37,280 nucleotides of DNA, taken from assembly GCA_964551925.1 (NCBI GenBank), contig CAZKFA010000017.1, positions 1 through 37,280 of the forward strand, in the 5' to 3' direction. Below, one piece after another: positions 7,560-15,263 of this stretch (positions within the stretch are counted from its first letter, which is position 1; every line of letters starts with the position of its first letter). The DNA is from CAZKFA01 sp964551925 (GTDB taxonomy: Bacteria; Cyanobacteriota; Vampirovibrionia; LMEP-6097). The translations under genes and the position numbers were made by a program. The notes under the pieces are model-generated. The model had not been told where the DNA came from. It searched no databases and saw nothing but the letters and a program-made list of their open reading frames with translations.

Positions 7560-7594
7560 GATACCTGATTAGAATACTTCCACGATGAGGTATC
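7560..7594. other. Second inverted repeat between hemL and the DUF378 gene
   Basis: GATACCT (7560-7566) and AGGTATC (7588-7594) are perfect 7-bp inverted arms around 21 nt. There is no T-run. It sits between two convergent genes and may act with the adjacent terminator. Confidence 0.4.
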
Positions 7595-7601
7595 TAGGTA
7601 C

Positions 7602-7805
7602 TTACGCTTTTGGGATCAATTTGCCTTGCAGAATATGCAAAACAGCAGACAACCCAACTAAGTCATAAACAATATTAACTAGCATGCCATCGGCAAAACC
7701 ACCAAATATTGTCTCAACTAAGTTCATGTTGAGTAATCCAACTAATCCCCAATTTAAACCACCAACTATTAGTAGTATTGAAGCAATTACGTTGATTAGG
7801 TGCAT
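7602..7805 (-). CDS. DUF378 small membrane protein
   Basis: A 67-residue protein of the DUF378 family (function unknown). Two hydrophobic helices, at about residues 3-25 and 44-62, flank the signature GGLNWGLVGLLNMNLVETIFG. Homologues are short inner-membrane proteins of this size. Unlike most neighbours it has a perfect ribosome site, AAGGAGG, 5 nt before the ATG, and its leader holds competing hairpins over that site. It is monocistronic, between hemL (convergent) and hom (divergent). Confidence 0.92.
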   Translation of the reverse strand: MHLINVIASILLIVGGLNWGLVGLLNMNLVETIFGGFADGMLVNIVYDLVGLSAVLHILQGKLIPKA

Positions 7806-7810
7806 TGAAA

Positions 7811-7831
7811 CCTCCTTTGGAGTAAGACTCC
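7811..7831 (-). promoter_or_regulatory. Switch-like leader over the DUF378 ribosome site
   Basis: On the minus strand GGAGT-CTT-ACTCC (7831-7819) is a 5-bp hairpin directly followed by AAA and GGAGG (7815-7811), the ribosome site. The middle CTCC can pair either with the upstream GGAG, leaving the ribosome site free, or with the site itself across an AAA loop, hiding it. The pairing is seen; the regulatory role is inferred. Confidence 0.5.
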
Positions 7832-7838
7832 TATAATT

Positions 7839-7867
7839 TTGACCTACGGTATTAAAGAATATATATA
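7839..7867 (+). promoter_or_regulatory. Possible sigma70-type promoter toward hom
   Basis: TTGACC (7839-7844), 17 nt, TATATA (7862-7867). It would give a leader of about 165 nt before hom, including the small perfect hairpin CCTTA-ATAC-TAAGG. A second -10 box sits directly at the hom start. Confidence 0.35.
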
Positions 7868-8023
7868 AAAAATAAAGTTCCTTAATACTAAGGCTTAATC
7901 ATCTGAATCCAATCTCTCTAGTTCCTTTATACCCGATTTAGATTAAACTCTAACTAAGGAAATAGGCGATAACCCTGATAAAATATTAAGCTTTCGGGGG
8001 CTTACCCTGAAAACAAACTGCGC

Positions 8024-8029
8024 TACAAT
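8024..8029 (+). promoter_or_regulatory. -10 box, leaderless promoter of hom
   Basis: TACAAT followed by 8 nt and the ATG at 8038, with no ribosome site. The TG extension is absent here. Confidence 0.45.
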
Positions 8030-8037
8030 GATTTTTC

Positions 8038-9318
8038 ATGTCAGGAAAGATAAAAATTGCATTATTAGGTTGCGGCACTGTTGGATCAGGGGTCGTAACA
8101 ATTCTCAATAGACTCAATAATCCCAATATAGAATTAGTAAAAATTTTAGTACGCAATGACAAACGCGCTGATGAAATTAGCAAGGCGCTTGGCATCAGTA
8201 GAAAATTATTCACTAGTAATGTAAATGAGATTATCAATGACCCTGAAATCAATATTGTAGTTGAGCTCATGGGACAAGTTGCAAACACAAAAACAATCCT
8301 ATTAGATGCCATCAGGCACGGCAAGAACATCGTTACAGCTAACAAAGACTTACTAGCACTTGAAGGTGAGTCGTTATTTGAAGCAGCCAAAGAAAACAAC
8401 ACGACTATTCTTTATGAGGCAGCCGTTGCTGGTGGTATCCCAATTATCGCAACTCTAAAACAAAGCCTAAGTGCTAATCATATTTTAGAAATCCAAGGTA
8501 TCATCAACGGTACAACTAATTACATTCTTGATGTTATGAAGTCAGAAGGCAAGAGCTTTGATGAAGTTCTCAAACGTGCTCAAGAATTGGGCTTTGCTGA
8601 ATCAGATCCAACCAATGATATTGATGGACATGATGCTGCTTACAAAATTGCGATCTTAGCAACTATCATCTCTGGTAAACGCGTCGATGTCAATAAAGTT
8701 TATCGCGAAGGAATCAGGAATATTAGTAGCGCTGATATCAAATCTGCTGACAAGAGAAATTTTGAGATTAAATTATTAGGAATCATCAACAACACAACAG
8801 ATGAGCTTGACGTAAGAGTACATCCAGTCTTTGTGAGTAAGACTAATCCACTAGCTAGCGTACGTATGGAAAATAACGCTATCTTGATCAAAGGTGATGC
8901 TGTTAAAGAATTAACCCTAATTGGTAAAGGCGCTGGCTCATTACCAACAGCAAGCTCTGTTGTTGCTGATATATTAATGCTTTCTTCACAGCTCAACAGT
9001 TCATCAAACCCGCATCCACAGTATGTTTGCCCGCACAGCAGCTACGCTAAGATCAAAGACATTAAAGATGTTACTAATAGCTTCTACATTAGAGTATCAA
9101 TGCATGACAAAGTCGGAGTCTTGAAAGACCTTGGTGAAATCACATCCAAGAATGGCGCTAATGTAAAATTCATCGACCAATACGAAGCTCGTGGCTCAGA
9201 GGCACATGCTGACTTCATCATAGATCCAATCAAAGAATCAGCAATGCGGCAAATGATCGCAGACATCAAAGCCCTAGATTCGATCAAGGCAGTTGAGAGT
9301 GTGATTAGAGTTATTTAA
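8038..9318 (+). CDS. hom: Homoserine dehydrogenase
   Basis: A 426-residue cytoplasmic NAD(P)-dependent enzyme reducing aspartate semialdehyde to homoserine, the branch point to threonine and methionine. It shows the Rossmann motif GCGTVGSGVV near the N-terminus, VTANKDLLA, the family signature GIINGTTNYIL, and AESDPTNDIDGHDAAYK. A C-terminal ACT domain (VSMHDKVGVLKDLGEI onward) suggests feedback control by threonine, as known for this class. No aspartokinase fusion. thrB and thrC are not adjacent, so it is a stand-alone gene. Confidence 0.96.
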   Translation: MSGKIKIALLGCGTVGSGVVTILNRLNNPNIELVKILVRNDKRADEISKALGISRKLFTSNVNEIINDPEINIVVELMGQVANTKTILLDAIRHGKNIVTANKDLLALEGESLFEAAKENNTTILYEAAVAGGIPIIATLKQSLSANHILEIQGIINGTTNYILDVMKSEGKSFDEVLKRAQELGFAESDPTNDIDGHDAAYKIAILATIISGKRVDVNKVYREGIRNISSADIKSADKRNFEIKLLGIINNTTDELDVRVHPVFVSKTNPLASVRMENNAILIKGDAVKELTLIGKGAGSLPTASSVVADILMLSSQLNSSSNPHPQYVCPHSSYAKIKDIKDVTNSFYIRVSMHDKVGVLKDLGEITSKNGANVKFIDQYEARGSEAHADFIIDPIKESAMRQMIADIKALDSIKAVESVIRVI

Positions 9319-9322
9319 ATAT

Positions 9323-11653
9323 CTATGATATTTTAATTAGCTTCGCGAATTTAGGGTCAAGTAGTTTTTTGGTGCCATTGAAATTAACATTATAAAGTAC
9401 ACTAGCGCCACTACCTAATACCTGCAAAACTTCACCAGCACCGAACTTGGCGTGCTTAATTCTATCGCCAGCCTTAAATTCAATCTTGAAATCATCAGCA
9501 ACCGCACGTTTGACAGCAATCTTGCTTTCAAATTTTGCAGCATTAGAGCGCGACTGGTCATAAAAGCTCTCAAGATTCCAGTGACTAGTATCATCACCAT
9601 ATTGTTCTTGAGCTTTGAAACTAGAAGCCCTGTCATTAGAACTAGATTGTCCATAATAACCAATCAATAATTCTTGCGGCGCCTCTCCCAGAAACCTACT
9701 AGGCATAGCAAACTCAGACTGTCCAAAAATACGACGGCGGCGAGCATAGGTAAGATAAAGTTTTTCTTCAGCTCGCGTCACACCAACATACATCAAACGT
9801 CTCTCCTCTTCTAACTCCGAAGATTTCTCAGACTTGAGAGAACGTTGATGCGGAAACACTCCCTCTTCCATACCAGCAAGGAATACAATCGGGAATTCTA
9901 GTCCCTTAGCAGCATGTAGGGTCATCAGGGTAACGGTTCTTTGGACTTCACCCTTGGTATTTTCCTGTTCGCTCAATAGTGATATCTCAGCCAAGAAAGC
10001 TGAAACCGAATTATCTTCGGCGTTCACTTCAAAATCAGTCGCCACGCCAATAAACTCATGTATGTTCTCAACTCGAGACTCAGATTCAGCATCAGAAGAT
10101 GCCATCAGCATTTCTATATATCGTGTACTGTGAATTAAATCATCAACTAAAGCACCCAGCCCAAGAGTTTTAGATTTGATACGCAAATCTTCAATCAAAT
10201 CGACAAAAGATTTGATTTTAGTTGCAGCGGCAGAACCAATACCAGGAACTTCGTCAATCTCAATCATGCTACGATAAAGACTATAAGAGCGTTCCGCACC
10301 ATACTCCTCAATCTTAGCTATAGTAGTCGCGCCAATACCACGACGAGGTTCATTAACAATACGTTTCAGACTCTGAGCATCAGCAGGATTATAAATCACC
10401 TTGAGGTAAGAGATCATGTCTTTGATTTCTTTACGATCATAGAATCGAAATCCACCAACTATTACATAAGGAATATTACGACGCAATAAAGCTTCTTCTA
10501 GTGCGCGAGACTGTACATTAGTACGATAAAGAATAGCGAAGTCCTCAAGTGTATGATTACCAGCAGCAACTTGTCTTTGGATCTCAGAAGCAATATACTG
10601 AGCCTCTTCTAACTCATCCTGCGACTCAAACACTGTAATCTTCTCGCCCTCTGGCTTAGTCGGGATGAGACTCTTGTCGATACGCTCAGTGTTGTTAGCA
10701 ATAATCATATCTGCCACTGCAAGGATATTAGCAGTCGAGCGATAATTCGCTTCAAGCTTCACCAAATGCGCGTCTGGATAATCTTTACGGAAATTGATGA
10801 TTAACTTATAGTCCGCTCCACGCCACGAATAAATACTTTGATCAACATCACCAACCACAGTCAAGGAACCGACTTCAGTGGCTGCATTCTCGGCAAGCAA
10901 CTTTATCATTTTATACTGAGTATGATTAGTATCCTGATACTCATCAACTAAAATATGCTTAAACCTTGATGAGTAATACTTTCTCACCTCTTCATTAGAC
11001 TCTAGTAACTTCACTGTAAATAACAACAAATCATCAAAATCAAGAGCGTTATTACGCAACATCAGTTCTTCATACTTTGCAAAAACTTCTGCCATTTTTT
11101 CTTCACGATAATTCAAAACGCTCTCGTGGAAATCCTTTGCGAGCTTATTAAAATTTTTAGCCTCACTGATTTTATGTTTAATAGTTTTAGGATTATAGAT
11201 TTTGGGATCTAAGTCCAAAGCTTTGATTGCTTCTTTAACGACATTAACAGAATCAGTCTCATCAAAAATCGTAAAATTCTTAGACCAAGTGCGGCTACTT
11301 CCATCACTAGCCTTAATTGATAATTTATCAATATCTTGCCTTAAGATACGAGCACAAATAGAATGGAAAGTACCTATCCAAGAAAATTTAATCGCTTCAG
11401 CTCCAGCAAGATTAGTAATTCTTTCACGCATTTCTTTAGCGGCTTTGTTAGTGAAAGTTACCGCCAAAATATTAGCTGAATGAATTCCATTAGCCAGCAT
11501 AAAGGCTATCCGATGCGTCAAAACCTTAGTCTTGCCACTACCAGCACCGGCCAAAACCAATAGAGGCAGACCTACATGTATTACAGCTTCCTTTTGGGCA
11601 GGATTTAAATTTGCCAGTATTTTTTCTTGAATTTCAGTTGATTGTGCGAACAC
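9323..11653 (-). CDS. pcrA: ATP-dependent 3'-5' DNA helicase PcrA/UvrD
   Basis: A 776-residue superfamily 1A helicase for repair and for removing obstacles from DNA. It starts with LNPAQKEAV (Q motif), Walker A GAGSGKT (36-42), TFTNKAAKEM, motif II VDEYQDTN, WRGAD and GVTRAEEKLYLTYARRRRIFG. The C-terminal GDRIKHAKFGAGEVLQVLGS is the Tudor-like domain known from PcrA to contact RNA polymerase. The start is GTG, backed by a -10 box 7 nt upstream. It converges on hom with a 4-bp gap and diverges from the DprA-like gene. Confidence 0.95.
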   Translation of the reverse strand: MFAQSTEIQEKILANLNPAQKEAVIHVGLPLLVLAGAGSGKTKVLTHRIAFMLANGIHSANILAVTFTNKAAKEMRERITNLAGAEAIKFSWIGTFHSICARILRQDIDKLSIKASDGSSRTWSKNFTIFDETDSVNVVKEAIKALDLDPKIYNPKTIKHKISEAKNFNKLAKDFHESVLNYREEKMAEVFAKYEELMLRNNALDFDDLLLFTVKLLESNEEVRKYYSSRFKHILVDEYQDTNHTQYKMIKLLAENAATEVGSLTVVGDVDQSIYSWRGADYKLIINFRKDYPDAHLVKLEANYRSTANILAVADMIIANNTERIDKSLIPTKPEGEKITVFESQDELEEAQYIASEIQRQVAAGNHTLEDFAILYRTNVQSRALEEALLRRNIPYVIVGGFRFYDRKEIKDMISYLKVIYNPADAQSLKRIVNEPRRGIGATTIAKIEEYGAERSYSLYRSMIEIDEVPGIGSAAATKIKSFVDLIEDLRIKSKTLGLGALVDDLIHSTRYIEMLMASSDAESESRVENIHEFIGVATDFEVNAEDNSVSAFLAEISLLSEQENTKGEVQRTVTLMTLHAAKGLEFPIVFLAGMEEGVFPHQRSLKSEKSSELEEERRLMYVGVTRAEEKLYLTYARRRRIFGQSEFAMPSRFLGEAPQELLIGYYGQSSSNDRASSFKAQEQYGDDTSHWNLESFYDQSRSNAAKFESKIAVKRAVADDFKIEFKAGDRIKHAKFGAGEVLQVLGSGASVLYNVNFNGTKKLLDPKFAKLIKIS

Positions 11654-11660
11654 TAGCTAA

Positions 11661-11666
11661 ATTCTA
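11661..11666 (-). promoter_or_regulatory. -10 box, leaderless promoter of pcrA
   Basis: Minus strand TAGAAT, 7 nt (ttagcta), then GTG. No ribosome site. Confidence 0.5.
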
Positions 11667-11696
11667 AGCGATATTCCAAGAATTATGGGATATTTT

Positions 11697-11725
11697 TTGC
11701 CCTTTTTTAAGCAAATTGCTATGAT
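11697..11725 (+). promoter_or_regulatory. Promoter of the DprA-like gene
   Basis: TTGCCC (11697-11702), 17 nt, TATGAT (11720-11725) with a TGc extension. It predicts a leader of about 26 nt that contains AGGAT well upstream of the ATG, so this gene is not leaderless. Confidence 0.5.
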
Positions 11726-11757
11726 ATACGCTTTAGTTAGGATAAATATATTTTAAT

Positions 11758-12342
11758 ATGATTCTTAGTTCAAACTCGTCAATAAACATCAAGAACTTTA
11801 TGGAAGGTACAACAAAAGGTAGCGCATCGGTAACTTTTAATACTGACCTAAATATTCCATCGACTCACGATCTCTCTGAAGAGTTTAAGAATATAATGAA
11901 CCAAGGCAATCATTCAATTGCCATGATAGGCTCTAAAGACCTGTCTATGAGCCAAATTAAGATTATTGAGATGATCGCTTTTGGTTTATCCGTAAGTGGC
12001 AACACCGTGATTACTAGTGGTGGATACTGTGGCACTAATTACGCTACCATCAAAGGTGCTCTCAAAGGCAATCCGGCAAAGCTAAAAGTTATATTGCCAC
12101 AAACCATTGAGCAGCAAATTAAAGAAGTACAGGATCAACTAATTGGTGTGCAGAATATTGTTGAGCACAAAGAGCGCGAGCATATGTTACTAGCTGACGC
12201 TAGCAGATTATGCAATAGAGAGATAGTCAATGAGTGTCAACAATTGATTTGTTTTCTCTATAGAGACAGTAAAACTCTAATGAATGCTATTGATTTTGCT
12301 CATAGCTTAAACAAGGTTGTAACTGTGTTCTATCTCGACTGA
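11758..12342 (+). CDS. Single-domain DprA-like (SLOG/Rossmann) protein
   Basis: A 194-residue protein with the DprA-type Rossmann core: HSIAMIGSKDLSMSQ (about 52-66), GNTVITSGGYCGTNYATIKGAL, then KVILPQTIEQQ and NREIVNECQQLICFLYRDS. Cyanobacteria carry very similar one-domain proteins annotated as DNA recombination-mediator protein A, which lack the extra DprA domains. The core binds nucleotides or ssDNA in related families; its job here is not known. The 3' end overlaps the convergent sulfotransferase gene by 36 bp. Family similarity is recalled, not searched. Confidence 0.8.
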   Translation: MILSSNSSINIKNFMEGTTKGSASVTFNTDLNIPSTHDLSEEFKNIMNQGNHSIAMIGSKDLSMSQIKIIEMIAFGLSVSGNTVITSGGYCGTNYATIKGALKGNPAKLKVILPQTIEQQIKEVQDQLIGVQNIVEHKEREHMLLADASRLCNREIVNECQQLICFLYRDSKTLMNAIDFAHSLNKVVTVFYLD

Positions 12343-13302
12343 TGTCTTTATAGGCAACTCTGAGATCAAGCTTGGATAACCTAAATGTAATTGCATCTCA
12401 TCAACAGTCTGAGCAATATTATCAATAAGAGTTTTATTCTTTAACCACTTGTTAGACTCTGGTTTAGTTGCAGTCGCAACAACAGGTAAACTCCTAACTT
12501 GCTCTTGTAGAGCCTCATCATAAGGGATCTCAATAAAATCACAAAGCTCTTTAATAATACTCGAAGGATCAGCAATCAGCTCCTCATATTTAACTCGACA
12601 GACTCTAGCTGGGTCAAGCCTGGCAAAAGAGTCTGAGGCATATTGGTGAGCCGAAAGCCACTGAAAAGCACAAACGTCCTCTAAAGATTTATTGAGATAA
12701 GCTTTCCAACCTGGTGGATTAGTAAATTTCCAAACATCACCATCATAACCTTTGATATTAATGTATCTATTGTAATCATAAAACTTACGTACGCGAAATT
12801 TAAATTTAGTTTTCGAACGCCAGCCCTCAATCAAAGAACTTATATTAGCAGCAGCATCTCTAGTAAGGTAGATGAATCTTGCATCAGGGAAGGCTTTGGC
12901 AAGATAGTCAATCCTATAAGTATTCGGTGGAGTTTTGTCAAGCACCCTGTAACTATTACGACTAAAGAGCTTACTCAAGAACAAAAATATTCTACGAGGA
13001 TACCAAATTAATCCAAAAGGATTAGTATATTTTCTTGCTGATGGCTTCATTGATGGATCACCTTGTGTTGTCCATTGATGATATTGATTTTCTAAATATT
13101 GCCTATCACCGTCTTTAAAATCACTAGCAGATAAGACGAAAGCTAAACTAAAATCGCGCTTATCAGGAAGAAATTTTTCCCACACAAAATGTGACTCACC
13201 AGAGGCAGACCACAATTCCGTTGATGCTTTAAGAATAGTATAAAGAAGGGTAGTACCACTACGGGGACAACCTATAATAAATACTGGTTTCTTAATTCTC
13301 AC
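12307..13302 (-). CDS. Sulfotransferase-family protein (PAPS-dependent type)
   Basis: A 331-residue cytoplasmic protein of the Sulfotransfer_3 type. The 5'-phosphosulfate loop is at the N-terminus (GCPRSGTTLL, 11-20) and the 3'-phosphate region is YLTRDAAANISSLIEG. RVKYEELIADP near residue 240 is also common in the family. Members move sulfate from PAPS to sugars, lipids or peptides; the substrate cannot be read here. GTG start, 59 bp from the divergent second sulfotransferase. A weak TAAGCT box lies 8 nt before the GTG. The paired arrangement suggests modification of one surface molecule at two positions. Confidence 0.85.
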   Translation of the reverse strand: MRIKKPVFIIGCPRSGTTLLYTILKASTELWSASGESHFVWEKFLPDKRDFSLAFVLSASDFKDGDRQYLENQYHQWTTQGDPSMKPSARKYTNPFGLIWYPRRIFLFLSKLFSRNSYRVLDKTPPNTYRIDYLAKAFPDARFIYLTRDAAANISSLIEGWRSKTKFKFRVRKFYDYNRYINIKGYDGDVWKFTNPPGWKAYLNKSLEDVCAFQWLSAHQYASDSFARLDPARVCRVKYEELIADPSSIIKELCDFIEIPYDEALQEQVRSLPVVATATKPESNKWLKNKTLIDNIAQTVDEMQLHLGYPSLISELPIKTSVEIEHSYNLV

Positions 13303-13361
13303 TTCGTAAAAGCTTAATCCTTAGAGGATCTGGTTGTATTGTATCATATAGAGGTATTCCT

Positions 13362-14303
13362 ATGCCCACCGAGAAAACCTCAGAGCCTATTTTTATTATT
13401 GCTTGCCCGCGCTCAGGGACTACCATTCTTGCCACAATCCTTAATCGCCACCCCAATATAGCAACTGCTCCTGAAACACATTTTTTTAATCTAATTAGTA
13501 AACTTGATTACACTTGGAACAAATTAACAGACAATGATATACATTCCCTACTGAATCAATCGAGAATCATTGATTTAATTAAGGTTGCCGAACTCGATAA
13601 AGAACTCCTTGCTCAGGAGCTATTAGTAATGCCTAAAAGAAATCAAAAGGCTTTTTTTGATTTATTGATTAAACATTTCTTGGTCAAAAAAGATAAAGCA
13701 AGGCTCTGCGAAAAAACTCCTCAGCATTTGCGCAATGTAGATGAAATTCTAGCCTTATATCCGAAAGCCAAATTCTTACATCTCATTCGCGATGGTAGAA
13801 GCGTTGTCAATTCACTACTTAAAATGCCATGGCGACCAGCAGGCTTAGTAAACAATGCTCGCTTCTGGCTACAAAATATTAGACTTGGCGAGAAATTCAC
13901 ACGCAAATATGAAGGTACAAGCCTCTTAACAATTAGATTTGAAGATATAATGATCAAACCAGAGGAAACGATAATGCAAGTTTGTAACTTTATTGGTGAA
14001 GAATACAGTGATTCTTTATTAGACACCAACCTAAAAGATAATATCTTCCCAAGTTGGGAAAATAACTGGAAGCACAAATCCACTCAGCAATTGGACTCCA
14101 AAAGAGTCAATGCTTGGTCAGATGAGATGACTACAGAGGATAAAACAATCCTTGAATGGATGCTGTCCTCAACATTAATCAAGTATGGTTATACTAATAA
14201 AAGAGCTAAGCTTAATTTTAAGAGTGCTGTCAAATTAAGCGGGGAATACATAGAGCTTGCCATCAGAAAGCTTTATCGTGGTGCAACCAATCTAATAAAC
14301 TAA
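13362..14303 (+). CDS. Second sulfotransferase-family protein
   Basis: A 313-residue protein with the PAPS loop ACPRSGTTILATIL (residues 14-27), HPNIATAPETHFF, LCEKTPQHLRN and FLHLIRDGRSVVNSLL (3'-phosphate binding). ENNWKHKSTQ and the tail support the Sulfotransfer_3 family. It is only distantly similar to its divergent neighbour. The next gene's ATG follows its TAA with no gap, so the AP-superfamily enzyme is co-translated. GAGG lies 7 nt before the start, and TATCAT lies 14 nt upstream. Confidence 0.87.
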   Translation: MPTEKTSEPIFIIACPRSGTTILATILNRHPNIATAPETHFFNLISKLDYTWNKLTDNDIHSLLNQSRIIDLIKVAELDKELLAQELLVMPKRNQKAFFDLLIKHFLVKKDKARLCEKTPQHLRNVDEILALYPKAKFLHLIRDGRSVVNSLLKMPWRPAGLVNNARFWLQNIRLGEKFTRKYEGTSLLTIRFEDIMIKPEETIMQVCNFIGEEYSDSLLDTNLKDNIFPSWENNWKHKSTQQLDSKRVNAWSDEMTTEDKTILEWMLSSTLIKYGYTNKRAKLNFKSAVKLSGEYIELAIRKLYRGATNLIN

Positions 14304-15263
14304 ATGATCATCAATAACATCATCTCCAAATTGCGAAAAGTAGTCAAATTTTGGCTTGATGATGCTACCTTCAACCAACAAAAACAAGTCAAGGATTTTG
14401 TTATCACTCAAACTCACGACAAGATGAATATAGTGCTTGTTACTTACGATTCCTGTCGCTATGATACTTTGATCCAGGCACGCACGCCCAATCTAGACAA
14501 ATACGGGCACATATATAGTGGCTGGACTTCGGCAACTTTTACATATCCTGCTCATGCAGCATTTTTTATGGGGATACTACCGATGGTGAATGAAGCACTG
14601 CCTTACCTAAATCGTTTTCACACTCAACTTATCAACCTCAATCAAACAGGACAAGCTGCTGAACATACTTACGGCAGACGTACCTTACGCCTCAAAGCTG
14701 GCAACCAAGATATGATCTATGGCTTACGCCAAAGTGGTTATTATACTGTTGGTAGCGGATCCGCGTTGTGGTTCGACAAAAAAAATCTAATTGGTAATTT
14801 CAATCATTTTCAATTCAAACATGCTCAATCTGCACCAAAGCAAATCAATTATGTATTAGAGAAGATCGGCAAATATTCTAAGGACAAACCATTTTTTGCT
14901 TTTATGAATTTTATTGAGACACACACTCCCTATATGCACTATGGCAGTGATAGAGCCGAATTCGCCATGGGTGCTCGTGGTTTTATGCGCTTCCCGCCAC
15001 AAGAAGACCCCATCTTCAAAGACTCTCACGGTGGCAAACTACACACCGCTCAAATTAAAGCAGCTGAACATCTTGATATCCAGATGGGTGATTTTCTCAA
15101 ACAACTACCTGGCAATACTTTAGTGATAGTAACCGCTGATCACGGTGAAGCCTTTGGTGAAGATGGTTTCTGGGGACATGGTGTTTACCATCCAACTGTG
15201 ATGAATGTACCAATGATGTGTTTTATGATTAATCATGAGCCTATTTTAGATGAGCGCAGATGA
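14304..15263 (+). CDS. Alkaline-phosphatase-superfamily enzyme with Thr nucleophile site
   Basis: A 319-residue protein related to sulfatases and phosphodi- or phosphomonoesterases. Metal-site motifs are visible: VTYDSCRYDTL with D49, and VTADHGEAFGEDGFWGHG near the C-terminus. Where sulfatases have C/S-x-P-x-R it has T80 in TYPAHAAFF. The Thr-x-P-x-H form fits nucleotide pyrophosphatase- or phosphotransferase-like members, so a simple sulfatase label is doubtful. No signal peptide is seen; Met41 (14424) is an alternative start. It follows the sulfotransferase directly and overlaps the next gene by 14 bp. Substrate unknown. Confidence 0.8.
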   Translation: MIINNIISKLRKVVKFWLDDATFNQQKQVKDFVITQTHDKMNIVLVTYDSCRYDTLIQARTPNLDKYGHIYSGWTSATFTYPAHAAFFMGILPMVNEALPYLNRFHTQLINLNQTGQAAEHTYGRRTLRLKAGNQDMIYGLRQSGYYTVGSGSALWFDKKNLIGNFNHFQFKHAQSAPKQINYVLEKIGKYSKDKPFFAFMNFIETHTPYMHYGSDRAEFAMGARGFMRFPPQEDPIFKDSHGGKLHTAQIKAAEHLDIQMGDFLKQLPGNTLVIVTADHGEAFGEDGFWGHGVYHPTVMNVPMMCFMINHEPILDERR

